Positions 34,910-44,812 are shown, counted from the stretch's first letter. The stretch is 64,000 bases of DNA from Thioalkalivibrio nitratireducens DSM 14787 (GCF_000321415.2 NC_019902.2:2542001-2606000); one strand, 5' to 3'. Made by a program: numbers and translations. Notes: generated by a model not told the origin, from the sequence alone.

Positions 34910-37888
34910 TCAGGACTCCGCAACTCTGCCTTCCGGGCTGGTCGTCGCCGGATCCTCGCACCCCGGCAGCTGGATGGTGAAGCAGGCCCCGTGCTCTTCA
35001 TTCTCGACCCGGATGCTCCCCCCCATGTCCTTAATGATACCAAAGCCGATGGAGAGCCCCAGACCGGTGCCCTGCCCGACCTCCTTGGTCGTGAAGAACG
35101 GCTCGAACACCCGGTCCAGCAGCGATTCGGGCACCCCGCCGCCGCCATCGCGGACCCGGATCACGACACTCCGGTGCTGCGGATCGTCTTCCATCTCGAC
35201 CCGGACCCAGGGCTGCGCCTCCCGGCCCTGGCGGCCCCGGGCGCCCTTACCGAGGATCGCGTCCCGGGCATTGATGACCAGGTTCATCAGGATCTGTTCC
35301 AGCTGGTCGGGGTGGCCCAACACCTTGCGCGAGGTGCCTGGCGGCGTCCAGTCCAGTCGGATCCCATGGATACGCAACTGCTCGCCCAACAGCGCAACCG
35401 CATCCTGCAACGGCTCCACCGGGTCGAATGGCTGCCGTTGAACATGGGATTTGCGCCCGAAGACGCGCATATGATCGACGATCTGCGCGGCTCTCGCCAC
35501 CTGATGCTCGACCCGCTCCAGCTTCCCCAGCAGCGCACCGGGGTCCACCCTGTTCGCCAGGACCGACCGGCGGGCGTTGTAGACCGCCATACGGATCACG
35601 TTCAATGGCTGATTCATCTCATGGGCGACGCTGGTGGTCATCTCGCCGAGGGTAGCCAACTTCGCTGCCTGCACCAACTGGCTCTGCGCCTCGCGCAGGT
35701 CGGTGTTGTCGCGCCCGACCGCCTGGATCTCGACGAGGTTCCCGTGTTCGTCGAAGAACGCCCTTTCCGACCAGACCTGCCAGCGAACACGGCGATCCGC
35801 CCGCAGGATGCGAAGCTCATGGGTACCGAACGGCTGGTCCGGAGACAAACTGGCGATATCGCGCTGATACGCTGCACGCTGGTCTTCGAGCAGATAATCG
35901 AGCCAGCAGGCACCGATGAGATCCGCGGGATCGCGGGAGAGGTATTCCGCCAGCGTCCGGTTGACGAAGCGGAAACGCAGGTCGGGGCCGAAGCGACAGA
36001 TCAATGCCGGCGCGTTCTCGACCAGGTCGCGGTACCGGCGTTCGCTCGCCTCGGTCGCGGCCTCGGCCTCCTTGCGCCCGGTGACGTCGAGCCAGATACC
36101 GACGACCTCGCTCGGTCGGCCATCGGGATCGCGCAGCAGGTTGCCCTCCTCGTAGACCCAGTGATAGCTGCCCTGGCTGTCCAGGATCCGGTACTCACCG
36201 ACGAAATGCCCCTCCTGCAGGATCTCCCGGGTCCGGCGGGCGACCCGATCGAAGTCCGAGGGATGCACGTTGCGCTGCCACCAGGCGGAATCGCCGAGGT
36301 CATCGGTCTCGTGGCCGAACACCGTGCGGAGGTTGTCGCTGGCATACTCGGGAACGAGGCGGTCACCGTCGACCTGCTGGACGTACACGACGATCGGGGC
36401 GCTGGCGATCAGGTGGCGCAGGCGCGCGTGTGCCGCCTGTGCCCGGGTTTCGTTTTCCTTCAGCCCGCTGATATCGAGAATGTTCCCCCGAAGAACCCGA
36501 CCCTCCCCGTGCGGCCGGTGCACGACCCGGGCCTGGACGTGTGCCCAGCCGCTCGCGCGCCCGACGACATCGCCCGGTCCCCGCCGCGCCCAGCGCAGTT
36601 CCATATCGACCTGGGCATCGTTGGCAAGGGCCTGTACGCAGGCCAACTCGAGCGCCGTGCTGTCCGATCCCTCGAACACGGACAGCAGGTCCGAGAGACT
36701 GCCGCACCGCGCGGGATCCAGCCCCAGCAGATCCTCGGTGCCTTCGGACCAGGTGGCCAGGCCGATCTCCGGATCCCAGTCCCAGTACCCCAGCCGCGCC
36801 AGCGCCTGCGCCTCCCGCAACCGCTCACGCTCAAGCTGGAGTTCCTGTCCCTTGCGCTCCCGGATCAGGGACTCGGACAGAATCTCGACCACCGTCCGCC
36901 ACTCGGATTCGGGAAGATCGTCCCATTCGGGCCGCGCTGCGACCGACTCGGCGACGATGCACCCGGTCACGTATCCGCGTGAGAGCAGCGGCGCGAACAG
37001 GATCGCCCGGCAGCCGCGCCGGCCCATGCAGGTGATTTCGGCGATCCGATCGGCATCGCGGGACAGCGCGTCGGCATCCGGGATGATGAACGGCGAACCG
37101 GACACCAGTGCCGCCTGCAGCCGATCGCAGCCGGCAAACGCCGTCGTATCCAGCGTCGCGGTCATCGGATCGGCATCCTGCACCGACCAGGACAACGACT
37201 TCTCGGGCGCAGCCGCGTCCTGCTCTTTCTGCATTAGGAACAGCCGGTCGGCGCGAAGCCCCTGGCCCACGAGGCCCAGCACCCGGTCGAGCGCCTCGCG
37301 ATAACATTCGGCCGGGGTACCGGATAGCGCGCGGGACACATCGACGATGATCCGCTGCCAGCGCCTGCGGGACTTGTCGGCTTGCTTGGCGGCGATCTCG
37401 CCGGTCAGATCCCGGGCGACGAGCATGCGGCGTGCCCCGTCCTCGCCGTCGCGGTCGACCGATAGCAGCATCGCCTGCCACCAGCGCGGGCGCCCTTGCC
37501 GGCTCACCAGGGCCAGCTCCAGCGGTTCCCCCGCGGGCGGGCCGAATAGCCAGTCGAGCGTTTCGTGCGTCGCGGATCCCAGGTAATCGGGCAGATGCCC
37601 CGGCACGGTGTCGCCCACACCAAGTTCCAGGGAATCGCGCGCCACCGGACTCAGGTCGAGGATGCGGCCGGTCGTATCAAAGGTCACGCACATCAGGTCG
37701 AACGTGCGGGCCAGCGCCTCCATGGGCACTGCCCCGCGGTGCGGGTCCGGGATGTCTCCGGAGGCCGGCCTCGGAAAATCCAGCCGCGTGGCGGGTGCCG
37801 CCGGCTTCCCGGCATCGGGGTCAGACAGCGCCCCGGGCTCATACCCGGTCCGCAGTCTGTGCAGAACGCGATCCCACATCTTCAGCAC
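34910..37888 (-). CDS. Soluble multi-sensor histidine kinase (PAS/GAF)
   Basis: A 992-residue cytoplasmic kinase with no membrane span. In order: a PAS-like N-terminal domain, a GAF domain near residues 180-340 (CMGRRGCRAILFAPLLSRGY, VTGCIVAESVA), three PAS/PAC domains (LGYWDWDPEIGLATWSEGTE; WWQRNVHPSDFDRVARR; ENAPALICRFGPDLRFRFVN), then a HisKA domain with the phosphorylated His in TTSVAHEMNQPLNVIRM and an ATPase domain (MNLVINARDAI, GQGTGLGLSIGFGIIKDMGG). The signal is unknown. It sits between the small receiver gene (58 bp upstream) and the LuxR-type regulator gene (217 bp downstream), so they likely form one pathway. Confidence 0.93.
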   Translation of the reverse strand: MLKMWDRVLHRLRTGYEPGALSDPDAGKPAAPATRLDFPRPASGDIPDPHRGAVPMEALARTFDLMCVTFDTTGRILDLSPVARDSLELGVGDTVPGHLPDYLGSATHETLDWLFGPPAGEPLELALVSRQGRPRWWQAMLLSVDRDGEDGARRMLVARDLTGEIAAKQADKSRRRWQRIIVDVSRALSGTPAECYREALDRVLGLVGQGLRADRLFLMQKEQDAAAPEKSLSWSVQDADPMTATLDTTAFAGCDRLQAALVSGSPFIIPDADALSRDADRIAEITCMGRRGCRAILFAPLLSRGYVTGCIVAESVAARPEWDDLPESEWRTVVEILSESLIRERKGQELQLERERLREAQALARLGYWDWDPEIGLATWSEGTEDLLGLDPARCGSLSDLLSVFEGSDSTALELACVQALANDAQVDMELRWARRGPGDVVGRASGWAHVQARVVHRPHGEGRVLRGNILDISGLKENETRAQAAHARLRHLIASAPIVVYVQQVDGDRLVPEYASDNLRTVFGHETDDLGDSAWWQRNVHPSDFDRVARRTREILQEGHFVGEYRILDSQGSYHWVYEEGNLLRDPDGRPSEVVGIWLDVTGRKEAEAATEASERRYRDLVENAPALICRFGPDLRFRFVNRTLAEYLSRDPADLIGACWLDYLLEDQRAAYQRDIASLSPDQPFGTHELRILRADRRVRWQVWSERAFFDEHGNLVEIQAVGRDNTDLREAQSQLVQAAKLATLGEMTTSVAHEMNQPLNVIRMAVYNARRSVLANRVDPGALLGKLERVEHQVARAAQIVDHMRVFGRKSHVQRQPFDPVEPLQDAVALLGEQLRIHGIRLDWTPPGTSRKVLGHPDQLEQILMNLVINARDAILGKGARGRQGREAQPWVRVEMEDDPQHRSVVIRVRDGGGGVPESLLDRVFEPFFTTKEVGQGTGLGLSIGFGIIKDMGGSIRVENEEHGACFTIQLPGCEDPATTSPEGRVAES

Positions 37889-37946
37889 CCGTTTCCATCA
37901 ACGTACGCGGCGGCTGGCAATCCCTGCGGGCTTCCCGCCGCCACCG

Positions 37947-38471
37947 TCACCGGTTCCTCCGTCCCGCGCTGTCCCATTCCTCAGCTCCATCCACCGGTTG
38001 CTTTGACGCGTCCGCCCGGCCGGATCCGGCCGGGTGACACGCCCGGACTGCGCAGGCCAGGCTGGCGGCCAGCGCTTCCTCGGTAAAGGGTTTACGCAGG
38101 ACCGCGGCAACGCCATCCATCTCTTCGAACATGCGCAGGTAGCCCGGACCCAGACCGGTATACAGCACGAACACCAGCGAGCCCGGAAGACCGGTCCCGC
38201 GTTGTCGCTCCAGAATCCATTCGGGGCCGCTCGTTCCGGGCATCGCGACATCGCAGTAGACGATGCGCAGGCCGGGATCACGCGCAATCAGCGCGGCGGC
38301 TTCGTCCGTGTCGCATGCCCCTCGGGCCTGTAGCCCCTGGCTGCGGAACCAGTCGACCAGCTCCTCGACCACCCCCGGATCGTCGTCGACCACCAGCAGC
38401 CCGGCCCCCTCGGGAAGCGGGCCGACGCCCGGTCCGGCGGCGCCAGATACCCGCGACCTACTCGCCGACAC
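37947..38471 (-). CDS. Single-domain response regulator
   Basis: A 174-residue receiver protein with no output domain: acidic cluster VVDDDPGVVEELVDWF, phosphoacceptor Asp in IVYCDVAMPG, Thr in VLYTGLG and Lys in LRKPF. The chosen start is a GTG at 38471 that overlaps the last codons of the GGDEF-EAL gene and has GAGG about 7 bases upstream. Likely a phosphate relay or sink working with the histidine kinase next to it. Confidence 0.85.
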   Translation of the reverse strand: MSASRSRVSGAAGPGVGPLPEGAGLLVVDDDPGVVEELVDWFRSQGLQARGACDTDEAAALIARDPGLRIVYCDVAMPGTSGPEWILERQRGTGLPGSLVFVLYTGLGPGYLRMFEEMDGVAAVLRKPFTEEALAASLACAVRACHPAGSGRADASKQPVDGAEEWDSAGRRNR

Positions 38472-40269
38472 GCTGATCCTCGTAGCGTCCGACCGCGAAC
38501 GCCAGTGCATCCTCGATGCGCATGGCCTTTCCCAGCAGGTAGCCCTGCCCATAGCGGCAACCCAGACTTGCCAGCTGCCTGTGCTGGGTCTCGGTCTCGA
38601 TACCCTCCGCGATCACCGGACAGGCCAGCTTGCCGGCCATCGTGACGATGGTCTCGACGACCTGGGCACTGCGCGCCGACCGCTGGAGCTCCTCGGTGAA
38701 ATGCCGGTCCAGCTTGAGGCAGTCGACCGGGAACTCCCCGAGGCGGGCGAACGACGAATGGGCCACCCCGAAGTCGTCCAGAAACAGCAGGCCACCCTGG
38801 GCGGGTCCGCGGAACGCGAGCAGCCGCTCGCGCTGGGCTTCCGGCAGCAGCCCGAGATCGCCCTCGATGATCTCGACGGCGAGCACGAAGCGGTCCGACG
38901 CGAAACCCTCGAGGCGCTCCATCACCCGGCCGAAGCTCTCGGGGTCGGTCAATGTACGGGACCACAAATTCACGCTGACCACGTATCGCCGGTCGCTCGG
39001 AAGCACATGCTGCCATTCGTCGAGGTCCGAGATCACGGCATCGACCACGGCTTCATCGAGTTGCGGGGCGACGTCGGTGTCCTTGACAATCCCGGCGAAA
39101 GTGCCGGCGGACACGACCTCCCCACCCTGATGCCAGCGCATCAGCGCCTCGAATCCCCAGACGTTGGAGTTCGCGAGTTCGACGATCGGCTGGTACCACG
39201 GCCTGATCCGTCCCTCCAGCAACGCGTCGCGGATGCCGTCGAGGATCCGGTTGGAACGGGACCCCGCCGCCACCATCGACGCCCGGGCGTTCACGTGGCA
39301 GTTGCCACCGCGCTGCTTCCCTTCCGCCAGGGCCATCTCGGCCTCGAAAACCAGCCGTTCGGCATCCGGCTGCTCCGGACCCGAGAGCGCCGAAGCGGTC
39401 GTGACCGCCAGCGGGTGCCGTATTCCGCTCTCCGGCAGGGGCTCCGCCAGCCGCTCCCGCAACGCGGTTGTCCAACTGCCGAGGTCCGGACCGTCGCCCC
39501 CGAAGAACCCGAGGATCGCGAATCGGTCGGAGGACATCCGGCCCAGCAGCGCCCCGGCCCCCGCCAGCGTCTCGATGCGCCCGGCGAGGGCGACCAACAC
39601 CCGGTCCCCGGCCGCGAATCCGTGCAGTTCGTTGATCTGCCGGAAACGGTCCAGATCGGCCATGATCACCGCGGCACGGCTCGACCCGGAATCGGCGAGG
39701 CGGCGGGCAGACTGCCCGAGGAACGCCGGGCGATTCAGAAAGCCGGTCAGCGGATCGTGGGAACGCAGGTAGTCGAGCTGCCCGCGCAGATCCCGAATCC
39801 GCCGGTAGAGGCTCGTTTCGGCCGGCGCGGCACTGTTCCGCCCCCCGCCACGGGCATCCTTCCAGGCGAGCCGACGCGCCGCACGCTTCAGGGCCACTTC
39901 CAGGGCCGGCAGGTGCAGCGGCTTTTCGAGGAAATCGGTCAACCCGAGGCGGACACTGCTGATCGCGTGCTCCTTGCTGCCGTGCCCGGTGATCACGATG
40001 CATTCGTGGTAATCGCCATAGGCCTCGCGCAGTTCGGAGATCAGGTCCAGGCCGTCGCGCCCCGGCATCCGGATATCGACCAACAGGATTCGAATCTCCG
40101 GCATCTGGCGCAGGATTCCCAACGTCTCGTCGGCATCCAGCGCGTGCCATGCGAGATACCCCTGCTCGATCAGAAACTCCGCCAGTTCCTCGTGGACATC
40201 GACCTCGTCATCGACGATCAGAATCGGACCCACATCGACATCATTCGGCTGGACAACTTCGGCCTGCAT
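38458..40269 (-). CDS. Response regulator with degenerate GGDEF and EAL domain
   Basis: A 603-residue regulator: receiver domain (ILIVDDEVDVHEELAEF, phosphoacceptor in ILLVDIRMPGRDG, LEKPLHLP), a GGDEF domain in which the signature reads SSDRF, so no cyclase activity is expected, and an EAL domain with FEALMRWHQGG and LLFLDDFGVAHSSF. The EAL motif and the DDFG Asp pair are kept, so phosphorylation may control hydrolysis of cyclic-di-GMP. It heads the four-gene signalling cluster, which runs toward the LuxR-type regulator, and is followed upstream by the tad pilus genes in the same direction. Confidence 0.92.
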   Translation of the reverse strand: MQAEVVQPNDVDVGPILIVDDEVDVHEELAEFLIEQGYLAWHALDADETLGILRQMPEIRILLVDIRMPGRDGLDLISELREAYGDYHECIVITGHGSKEHAISSVRLGLTDFLEKPLHLPALEVALKRAARRLAWKDARGGGRNSAAPAETSLYRRIRDLRGQLDYLRSHDPLTGFLNRPAFLGQSARRLADSGSSRAAVIMADLDRFRQINELHGFAAGDRVLVALAGRIETLAGAGALLGRMSSDRFAILGFFGGDGPDLGSWTTALRERLAEPLPESGIRHPLAVTTASALSGPEQPDAERLVFEAEMALAEGKQRGGNCHVNARASMVAAGSRSNRILDGIRDALLEGRIRPWYQPIVELANSNVWGFEALMRWHQGGEVVSAGTFAGIVKDTDVAPQLDEAVVDAVISDLDEWQHVLPSDRRYVVSVNLWSRTLTDPESFGRVMERLEGFASDRFVLAVEIIEGDLGLLPEAQRERLLAFRGPAQGGLLFLDDFGVAHSSFARLGEFPVDCLKLDRHFTEELQRSARSAQVVETIVTMAGKLACPVIAEGIETETQHRQLASLGCRYGQGYLLGKAMRIEDALAFAVGRYEDQRVGE

Positions 40270-40357
40270 CAGACTTCCCCTTCTTCGCCGTTTCGCGAAC
40301 GCAGTCGATCGCGGATCGTGTCAATGAATGACGGCCGAGGGCCGTGACCGTTTCCGT

Positions 40358-40834
40358 TCATAACTGGATCGAGGCGGCTGCCGTCAGGTCATCCGGCAGC
40401 CGCGGCACGTCCCCGAACAGCGGCAGCGTCAGCACCGGAACCAGCGGATTGCCCCGATAATCCGGGTAGGTAACCTCGACGATCAGCACCGCACCATTGA
40501 AGCGCACGTCGGTTTGCAGCCGTTCCTGCGCGTTGGCGGGCACCCAGTTCAGGAACTCGTCGACCCGTTCGCGGGCGCGCTGCTCGACCAGGAGCTGGTA
40601 GTCCTCCTCGGCGGGGTCGACCGCGACCGCGGCGCGCGCGCCCTCGGCGGCGGCCATGTTCAGCCCCTGCATCAGCAACATCGGCAACGCGTAGCTGACG
40701 ACCGCGTAGAAGATCACGAAAAACAACAGGAACACCAGCGCGAACTCGATTCCCGCCGCGCCGCGCTGACCGCGTCGCGGCCCCGTCCCTCGTTGCTGTT
40801 GCATAGCCTTAGCCTCCCGGCCCCGACGGGCCAC
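40358..40834 (-). CDS. tadE: TadE-like pseudopilin/pilus assembly protein
   Basis: A 158-residue protein with the TadE signature QRGAAGIEFALVFLLFFVIF near the N terminus: a short basic leader, a Glu after the processing Gly, and one membrane helix. The extracytoplasmic domain is about 110 residues. TadE is a minor pseudopilin processed by the TadV peptidase. The start could be 40834 or 40804 (MQQQRG). It is the last gene of the tad series. Confidence 0.9.
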   Translation of the reverse strand: MARRGREAKAMQQQRGTGPRRGQRGAAGIEFALVFLLFFVIFYAVVSYALPMLLMQGLNMAAAEGARAAVAVDPAEEDYQLLVEQRARERVDEFLNWVPANAQERLQTDVRFNGAVLIVEVTYPDYRGNPLVPVLTLPLFGDVPRLPDDLTAAASIQL

Positions 40835-40844
40835 CGCGGTCCGG

Positions 40845-42617
40845 TCAAATCAGCAAATCGACACCGCCCTCGCGCATGTCGAGCAGGTCCACGTCCATGC
40901 CGCCGACACTGATCCCGAGCAGCCGCAGCAGCGGATCGAGCAGGGTGTCGCCCAGCGTCTGCAGCAGCGGCGCCAGAAGGCCGCCCAGCAACGCACCCAG
41001 CACGTCGTCCAGATTGATTCCGAGGAGTGCCAGCGGATTCAGTCCAAGCACCTCGGGATCGACCGCCACCAACGTGTTACTCAGACCGTCGCCCAGGCTC
41101 GGGCCGAGGCCGGAGTACACGGCGTCCTCGCCTTCCCATTCGCCGCCGGGCTGCTGGGTAAACACGACCTCGCGGGGCACCGCCTCGCGCAGCGGCAGGT
41201 CGAGCGCCAGCCCGAGCCTCACGACATCGCCGAGCAGAATTGCGCGTAGCACGACCTCAGCCGGCTCAAGGACCTCGCCCCCAGTTGCGAGATCCTGCCA
41301 GCGCCCGAGCGTCACCGACGCGATCCCCGGATCGACGCCGAGCACCGCCTCGCGCGACGGGTCGCCCAGCGTCGCGCAGCGCGCGCTCTGGAACCAGGCC
41401 TCGCCGTCGGCGACCTCGATCGCGAGCGGCAGATCGACGTCCGCGGTCAATAGCCCCAGCACGTTCACGCCGGCGCTGGTCGTCAACTGCACCCTAACCT
41501 GCGCGGTGTCGACCTTGGTGCGCCACTCGCCGCTGCCGTCGCGTCCGGGCGGACCGATCGCGATCTTCGGCGCCTCGATCACGTGAATGTCGACCACGAT
41601 GTCGGTGTTCAGCAGCCCGAGGTTCAACGGGATGCCCAGATTCACCGTGATCGCGTGGTCGCGGTTCGCGGTCAGCGCGGTCGCGCGGATCAGGTCGAGC
41701 ACGTTGACGCCGGCGTGCAGCGCCGCGTCGTGGGCCGCGCCGGCCGGGGCGGTCAGCTCGAGCAGCTCGCCGAGGGTCAGCTCCACGTCCCGGATGCCGG
41801 CGCCCAGCAGCTGGCTTTCGAGCAGGCCGACGTCGACGTCGAGCACATCCGCGTGGTCGAGCGCGCTGACCGTCGCCTCCAGCAATTCCGCCAGCGTCAC
41901 CTGCATGTTGAGCATCTCGTCCACGGTCGCCACCGCGAGGTCCAGACCGAGCACCGCGAAGCCCTGCATCAACTCGAGCAAGGTCAGGTTGGTGTTGGCC
42001 AGACCGTTATAGGCGACAGCGTCGAGATTCAGGTTGCTGCCGAGCAGTTCGTTCAGCAGCAGGTTCAGCAGCACCGATTCCTCGCTGCTGATGTTGGCCA
42101 GCTTGGTGCCGCCGAAGATCGTCGCGACCGGCTGACGCTCGGCCACCGCGACCGCGTTCAGCGTGACCGTGTCCCCGAGCAGGCCGCCGGCGAACAGGCT
42201 CGCGCGCACAGGATTGCGGCCATGGATGCGCACCGCCTCGTTGCGCAGGCCGCCGCCGTCCCGGAAGGTGCGCAGGCCGTCGACGGTCTCGACCCAGCCG
42301 AGCTGCACCGCGTCCGGCTCGGCCGCGAGGTCGCCTCGGTAGCCGTTGCGCAGTGCCGCGTCCTGGGCCCAGGCCGCGGCATCGCCGATGTCGCCGACGC
42401 CGCAGAGCCCGTGACGCATCGCGGTGTCCAACGCGACGGTGTCGGCGATCCGCTGCAGGCTGCGCTGCTCGAAGAACAACCGGCCGGCATCGACCGCCAG
42501 CGCCGCGAACAGCAGCGTCAGCAGCAGTGTCAGCGCCGCGAACAGGCCGATCGCACCCCGCTGTTGCCGCGGCGGGGCAGCGATGGCCCGGCCGTGCGGT
42601 CCAGTGTCTCTAGCCAT
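40845..42617 (-). CDS. tadG: TadG-like protein (Tad domain / DUF2134)
   Basis: A 590-residue protein with the TadG-type N terminus, QQRGAIGLFAALTLLLTLLF and a following membrane helix, then a large periplasmic domain. The middle (residues about 180-330) is rich in Leu/Asp/Asn-Leu repeats such as LLLNELLGSNLNLDAVAYNG and VTLAELLEATVSAL, which suggests a regular beta or helical stack. Family members help anchor or assemble the Flp pilus. It lies between the DUF3613 gene and tadE with 10-48 bp gaps. Confidence 0.82.
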   Translation of the reverse strand: MARDTGPHGRAIAAPPRQQRGAIGLFAALTLLLTLLFAALAVDAGRLFFEQRSLQRIADTVALDTAMRHGLCGVGDIGDAAAWAQDAALRNGYRGDLAAEPDAVQLGWVETVDGLRTFRDGGGLRNEAVRIHGRNPVRASLFAGGLLGDTVTLNAVAVAERQPVATIFGGTKLANISSEESVLLNLLLNELLGSNLNLDAVAYNGLANTNLTLLELMQGFAVLGLDLAVATVDEMLNMQVTLAELLEATVSALDHADVLDVDVGLLESQLLGAGIRDVELTLGELLELTAPAGAAHDAALHAGVNVLDLIRATALTANRDHAITVNLGIPLNLGLLNTDIVVDIHVIEAPKIAIGPPGRDGSGEWRTKVDTAQVRVQLTTSAGVNVLGLLTADVDLPLAIEVADGEAWFQSARCATLGDPSREAVLGVDPGIASVTLGRWQDLATGGEVLEPAEVVLRAILLGDVVRLGLALDLPLREAVPREVVFTQQPGGEWEGEDAVYSGLGPSLGDGLSNTLVAVDPEVLGLNPLALLGINLDDVLGALLGGLLAPLLQTLGDTLLDPLLRLLGISVGGMDVDLLDMREGGVDLLI

Positions 42618-42665
42618 GGCGATTCGACCTCCGATACACGCCGACGCCGCTGCGGGGCGGTCGGA

Positions 42666-42965
42666 TCAGGGAGCAAACCCGGAACGATCGACGAACGTTT
42701 CCGGAATCCGGTGCGTGAAGCTTTGCAGGTGACGCTCGTAGGCGCGTTCGGCCTCGGCGTCGCGCAGTGCCTGCGGATGGGGAGATTGCAGCGCCCCGCT
42801 GGCCTGCAGCTCCAGCCAGCCCCGGGTTTCTAGGCCGGGGGCCGGCGGCGGAATCACGACGGGCGCGCGGGAATCCGCCTCCGCCCACGCTCCCGGGGCC
42901 AGAAACACGCCCGCGCACAGGGCCAGTGCGGCCAGGGCCGTCGGGGTAGCGATTCGGTAGGACAT
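42666..42965 (-). CDS. DUF3613 domain protein, secreted
   Basis: A 99-residue protein with a signal peptide (ALAALALCAGVFLAPGAWA) and a DUF3613-like mature part (ETRGWLELQASGALQSPHPQ, then YERHLQSFTHRIPETF). Proteins of this family are found within tad loci and have no known function. The ATG at 42965 follows AAGAGGTGATCG. It sits between tadD and tadG. Confidence 0.8.
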   Translation of the reverse strand: MSYRIATPTALAALALCAGVFLAPGAWAEADSRAPVVIPPPAPGLETRGWLELQASGALQSPHPQALRDAEAERAYERHLQSFTHRIPETFVDRSGFAP

Positions 42966-43023
42966 CTCGATCACCTCTTCATTGCAGGGCGGGCGGAACG
43001 ACAGGCGGTTCGGCACAGGGACG

Positions 43024-43872
43024 TCAGCGTGCCGGTCGGGACCGCATCCCGGGCGGCATCGCCAGTTCGTCGGGCGACAGTCGACCGTCCGACGACTCCG
43101 GCCGGGAATCGCGCTCGCCGGAATCGCGGCCTTCCACCGGCGCGTCGGCAGACGCATTGCGGTCGGTGCGGCTCGCCGCCGCGGGCAAGCGCTGGCCCCG
43201 AAGCAGCTCGAGTTCGTCGACGCGCAGCTCGACCTCCGCGACCTCGGACCGGCTCAGGCCGTGCCGGGAGATCAGCGCGGTCGCGGCGTCGATCCGCTCT
43301 TCGCTGAAATACAGCAGCAGCAGGTTGTGAATCGGCCTACGGTCGCCGTCGCTCAGGTCCATCGCACTCATCAGCTCGAAATGCGCCTCTTCGGTCTCGC
43401 CCAGGACCATCAGCACGAAGCCGTAGTCGTTGCGGATGCGGGGATCGACCGGCAAATGCTCGCGCGCCAGCTTCAGGTGCTCCGCTGCCGCGCGGTAGTC
43501 GCCGGCGTCGGCACGCAGCAGCCCGAGGCCATGGTGGGCATGCCCGCTGGAACACCGGGCGAGCGATCGCTGGAACTCCTGTTCGGCCTCTTCGTCCCGC
43601 CCGATCCGCCGGAGGATCTGCGCCCGCTTCAGCGCGACCTCCGGCAGTTCGGCCGGCATCGTGTCCAGGCGCGCGAGCGCCGCATACTGGCGGCCGTCGC
43701 CGACCAACTGGTCGACCACGTTCAGGGTCAGCTTCTGATCCTGGTCGAGTTCGGAGGCACAGGCCTCGCGATCCGCGCGCTCGGACTTCCCGAGTCGGTC
43801 CCCGACAGTGGCACAGCCCGACGCCAGCAACGGCACCAGAAGCCACCACGCGAGTCGAAAACGTTCAGCCAT
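43024..43872 (-). CDS. tadD: TadD-like tetratricopeptide lipoprotein
   Basis: A 282-residue lipoprotein with signal peptide ending in ASGC, followed by tetratricopeptide repeats (AHHGLGLLRADAGDYRAAAE, VDPRIRNDYGFVLMVLGETE). TadD proteins act as pilotins/assembly factors for the Tad secretin. The C terminus is a long Arg/Ser/Pro tail. It overlaps tadC by 8 bp. Confidence 0.88.
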   Translation of the reverse strand: MAERFRLAWWLLVPLLASGCATVGDRLGKSERADREACASELDQDQKLTLNVVDQLVGDGRQYAALARLDTMPAELPEVALKRAQILRRIGRDEEAEQEFQRSLARCSSGHAHHGLGLLRADAGDYRAAAEHLKLAREHLPVDPRIRNDYGFVLMVLGETEEAHFELMSAMDLSDGDRRPIHNLLLLYFSEERIDAATALISRHGLSRSEVAEVELRVDELELLRGQRLPAAASRTDRNASADAPVEGRDSGERDSRPESSDGRLSPDELAMPPGMRSRPAR

Positions 43873-44797
43873 CGCCCACCCCCATCAAGCCGCGTCCGAG
43901 GGCCATCAACCCGGGCGCCGCGAGAAACGCCAGCAGCGCCGGAAACAGGAAAACCATCATCACCACACTCATTTTCGCCGCCATCTTGCTGATTTTCTCC
44001 TGCGACCGCGTTTCCTGCCGGTCCAGGATCAGGTCGCTCAGCTTCTTCAGTGGCCCGCGCACCCCGCCCCCCTGCTGCACGAACTGGCGCAGGATCGGGG
44101 CGGCATCCTCGATCTCGGGCACCTGGAGCGCGTGCGACATCTCGTCGAGCGCCTCGGCGAGTTCCTGCCCGGCCTCGACCCTTTGCAGCACCAGCTCGAG
44201 TTCCTGCGCCGTGTCCGGCAGCAGCGTTCGGGCCTCGGTCGCAATCACCCGCAGCGCATGTTCCAGCGACAGCCCCGCTTCCAGCAGCAGGCGCAGCAAC
44301 TGCACGAACAACCCTGCCTCGTGCCCGATCCGGGCCTGGCGCCGTGCAGCCAGCACCCCCAGCACGCGCTTGGGCAGCAGCACTGCGAGAATGGTCACCA
44401 TAGCCAACCCGGCCAGCGGCCGCGCTTCCAGCTGGCCGGATGCCGAGAGCCACAGGAACCCGAGCAGCCCGACCGCGACCGGCAACACGTTCGCAACCGT
44501 CACGAAGACTCTGCGGTGCACCGGGCGCGGATACCCGGCCTGCGCCAGCAAGCGGCTGAGTTCGGCCGGGTCGAACGCCGGCGCCCGCTTGGATACGGCC
44601 GGGCGCATCCCGGTCGCCAGGCTACCCAACCGTGCCAATCCCTGGGCCGCCCCGCCCTGCCCTCGTACGCCGCCGATGCGTCGGCCGATCAGCTCGTCCT
44701 CGTGCACGCGCCGCACCAGTCCCCAGCCGAGCAGCCCGAGCGCGAACGCGACCAGTGCCAGCGACACCAGGGCCAACCACCATGCATCGACGTCCAC
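43865..44797 (-). CDS. tadC: TadC inner-membrane platform protein (GspF-like)
   Basis: A 310-residue integral membrane protein of the type II secretion F family. The F domain (FVQLLRLLLEAGLSLEHALR, ALDEMSHALQVPEIEDAAPI) and three to four membrane helices match TadC. With TadB it forms the membrane platform for the TadA motor. Gene order and 15-bp spacing to tadB are typical. Confidence 0.93.
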   Translation of the reverse strand: MDVDAWWLALVSLALVAFALGLLGWGLVRRVHEDELIGRRIGGVRGQGGAAQGLARLGSLATGMRPAVSKRAPAFDPAELSRLLAQAGYPRPVHRRVFVTVANVLPVAVGLLGFLWLSASGQLEARPLAGLAMVTILAVLLPKRVLGVLAARRQARIGHEAGLFVQLLRLLLEAGLSLEHALRVIATEARTLLPDTAQELELVLQRVEAGQELAEALDEMSHALQVPEIEDAAPILRQFVQQGGGVRGPLKKLSDLILDRQETRSQEKISKMAAKMSVVMMVFLFPALLAFLAAPGLMALGRGLMGVGDG

Positions 44798-44812
44798 GAT
44801 TCGCCTCCTGCG

